Positions 63,275 to 64,000 of a DNA stretch of 64,000 nt are shown one piece after another. Origin of the DNA: Beaufortia kweichowensis (lineage: Eukaryota; Chordata; Actinopteri; Cypriniformes; Gastromyzontidae). Within the stretch, counting starts at the first letter, position 1. Each line of letters begins with the position of its first letter. Where the stretch lies: the NCBI GenBank assembly GCA_019155185.1, contig CM032795.1, positions 14,425,795-14,489,794 on the forward strand. The letters run 5' to 3'. The notes under the pieces are model-generated. The model made no database searches. It saw only the letters and a program-made list of their open reading frames with translations, and had not been told where the DNA came from. A program made the translations under genes and the position numbers.

Positions 63275-64000
63275 CAACTAAATATTTCTAAATGTTTTAT
63301 TTGGAATAAATACCTTGAAGCGTTGACAAGAAAAAATATATTTATGTATAACAAGACATAATAGGTATTTACATGACTTGTGCACAGCCAGATGGATGTA
63401 TACATGGTATACAAGCCCATGCAGGACATTGAAATCTTTTGCTGTACAAAAGCGCAAAAGAAAAAATGCATTAAAGTAATACAGAAACCATCTTTTAGAT
63501 GGACGATATGGTTGCTGTGAAGAACCTTGATCACAAATGAAATACGTTTAGTGTATTTTCAGGGATTTTTACTTGCTGTATACAGAGAAAAAACTTCCAC
63601 TAGCACAGGGCACAGCACTACAACCTTCTGCCATCAGCCACCAGTTCTTAAAATTCATTATAATAGCAAAAATAACTTAATTAAAATGGCAACTGTACCA
63701 GACAGGGCATGATTATAGCAGCTGTACCTCAGGCTCAGTGGTGGAGAGTTGTGGCGCGTTAGATGAACAGCATTACAACAACAGCACTAAAATGGGACTC
63801 TGGTTGAAAACTGGATGAGAAGGGAATGGTTTTGGCAGTAAGAAACGTGCCTGACGGCGAGACACATGCTGGCCAGAAAAACTAGGTCTGCTGAGCTAAA
63901 TAGCAGCGAGGACTTTAGGGAGATGAATGGACATGTGAAGAAGTCTTAAGAGCAGAAGGCAAACATGCTAACACACACATAATGATAAGACGCAGACCTT
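63275..64000 (-). other. Candidate 3'UTR end of a minus-strand gene entering from the right
   Basis: Read on the minus strand, this stretch has the texture of a vertebrate 3'UTR: no long frame, and T-rich blocks such as GTAAATACCTATTATGTC, TATATTTTTTCTTG and TTTGTACAGCAAAAGATTTC. It ends in an AATAAA (complement of 63296-63301), which in turn follows TATTTATTCC. The coding end would be right of the window. In human, SNX19 and ADAMTS15 are convergent neighbours as I recall, so adamts15 is a possible owner; no coding sequence here confirms it. Confidence 0.3.
63296..63301 (-). terminator. Candidate minus-strand poly(A) signal
   Basis: TTTATT on the + strand is AATAAA on the minus strand, in the context CCAAATAAAACATTT. 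Cleavage would be expected near 63275-63285. A chance AATAAA is common in AT-rich DNA, so this depends on the 3'UTR reading. Confidence 0.3.

Overview
The window looks like vertebrate nuclear DNA, most likely from a bony fish of the carp/tetra/catfish group (Otophysi), probably a cypriniform. It is AT-rich and CpG-poor, with spliced coding exons, long dinucleotide microsatellites and many decayed DNA transposons. Several dispersed repeats match consensus sequences I remember from cyprinid and other teleost genomes: a full short inverted-repeat element at 25.2 kb, a second family at 15.3 kb, a LINE 3' tail at 62.1 kb and a Tc1 remnant at 1.1 kb. There are no operons and no bacterial features.

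Left edge (1-3.7 kb): the last three coding exons of a sorting nexin lie on the + strand (1583-1767, 2432-2519, 2698-2827). Their splice phases fit, and together they encode the C-terminal nexin domain, ending in a stop and followed by a plausible 3'UTR and poly(A) signal. The best family match is SNX19; this is from memory, with no search run.

Middle (3.7-63 kb): about 60 kb in which I found no convincing conserved coding exon. It holds a (CT)37 tract at 10.9 kb, an uninterrupted (AG)103 tract at 17.8 kb, a small inverted-repeat element family (5.8, 6.4 and 18.4 kb), several known-looking fish repeats, and a worn LTR-retroelement remnant (59.9-60.9 kb). Two unrecognised open frames (33.86-34.31 kb on minus, 49.31-49.70 kb on plus) are long enough to note but may be chance. 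The most striking non-repeat feature is at 32.94-33.02 kb: an E-box, a cyclic-AMP-response octamer and a C/EBP-type decamer packed almost end to end, followed by a consensus splice donor. It may be the promoter and first exon of an unannotated transcript.

Right edge (63.3-64 kb): the minus strand reads like the end of a 3'UTR with a good AATAAA signal. In human, SNX19 is, as I recall, tail-to-tail with ADAMTS15, so this could be the end of a convergent neighbour such as adamts15. That is inference only, because no coding sequence of that gene is inside the window. If right, the window is a convergent intergenic region whose regulatory content, not its coding content, is the main interest.
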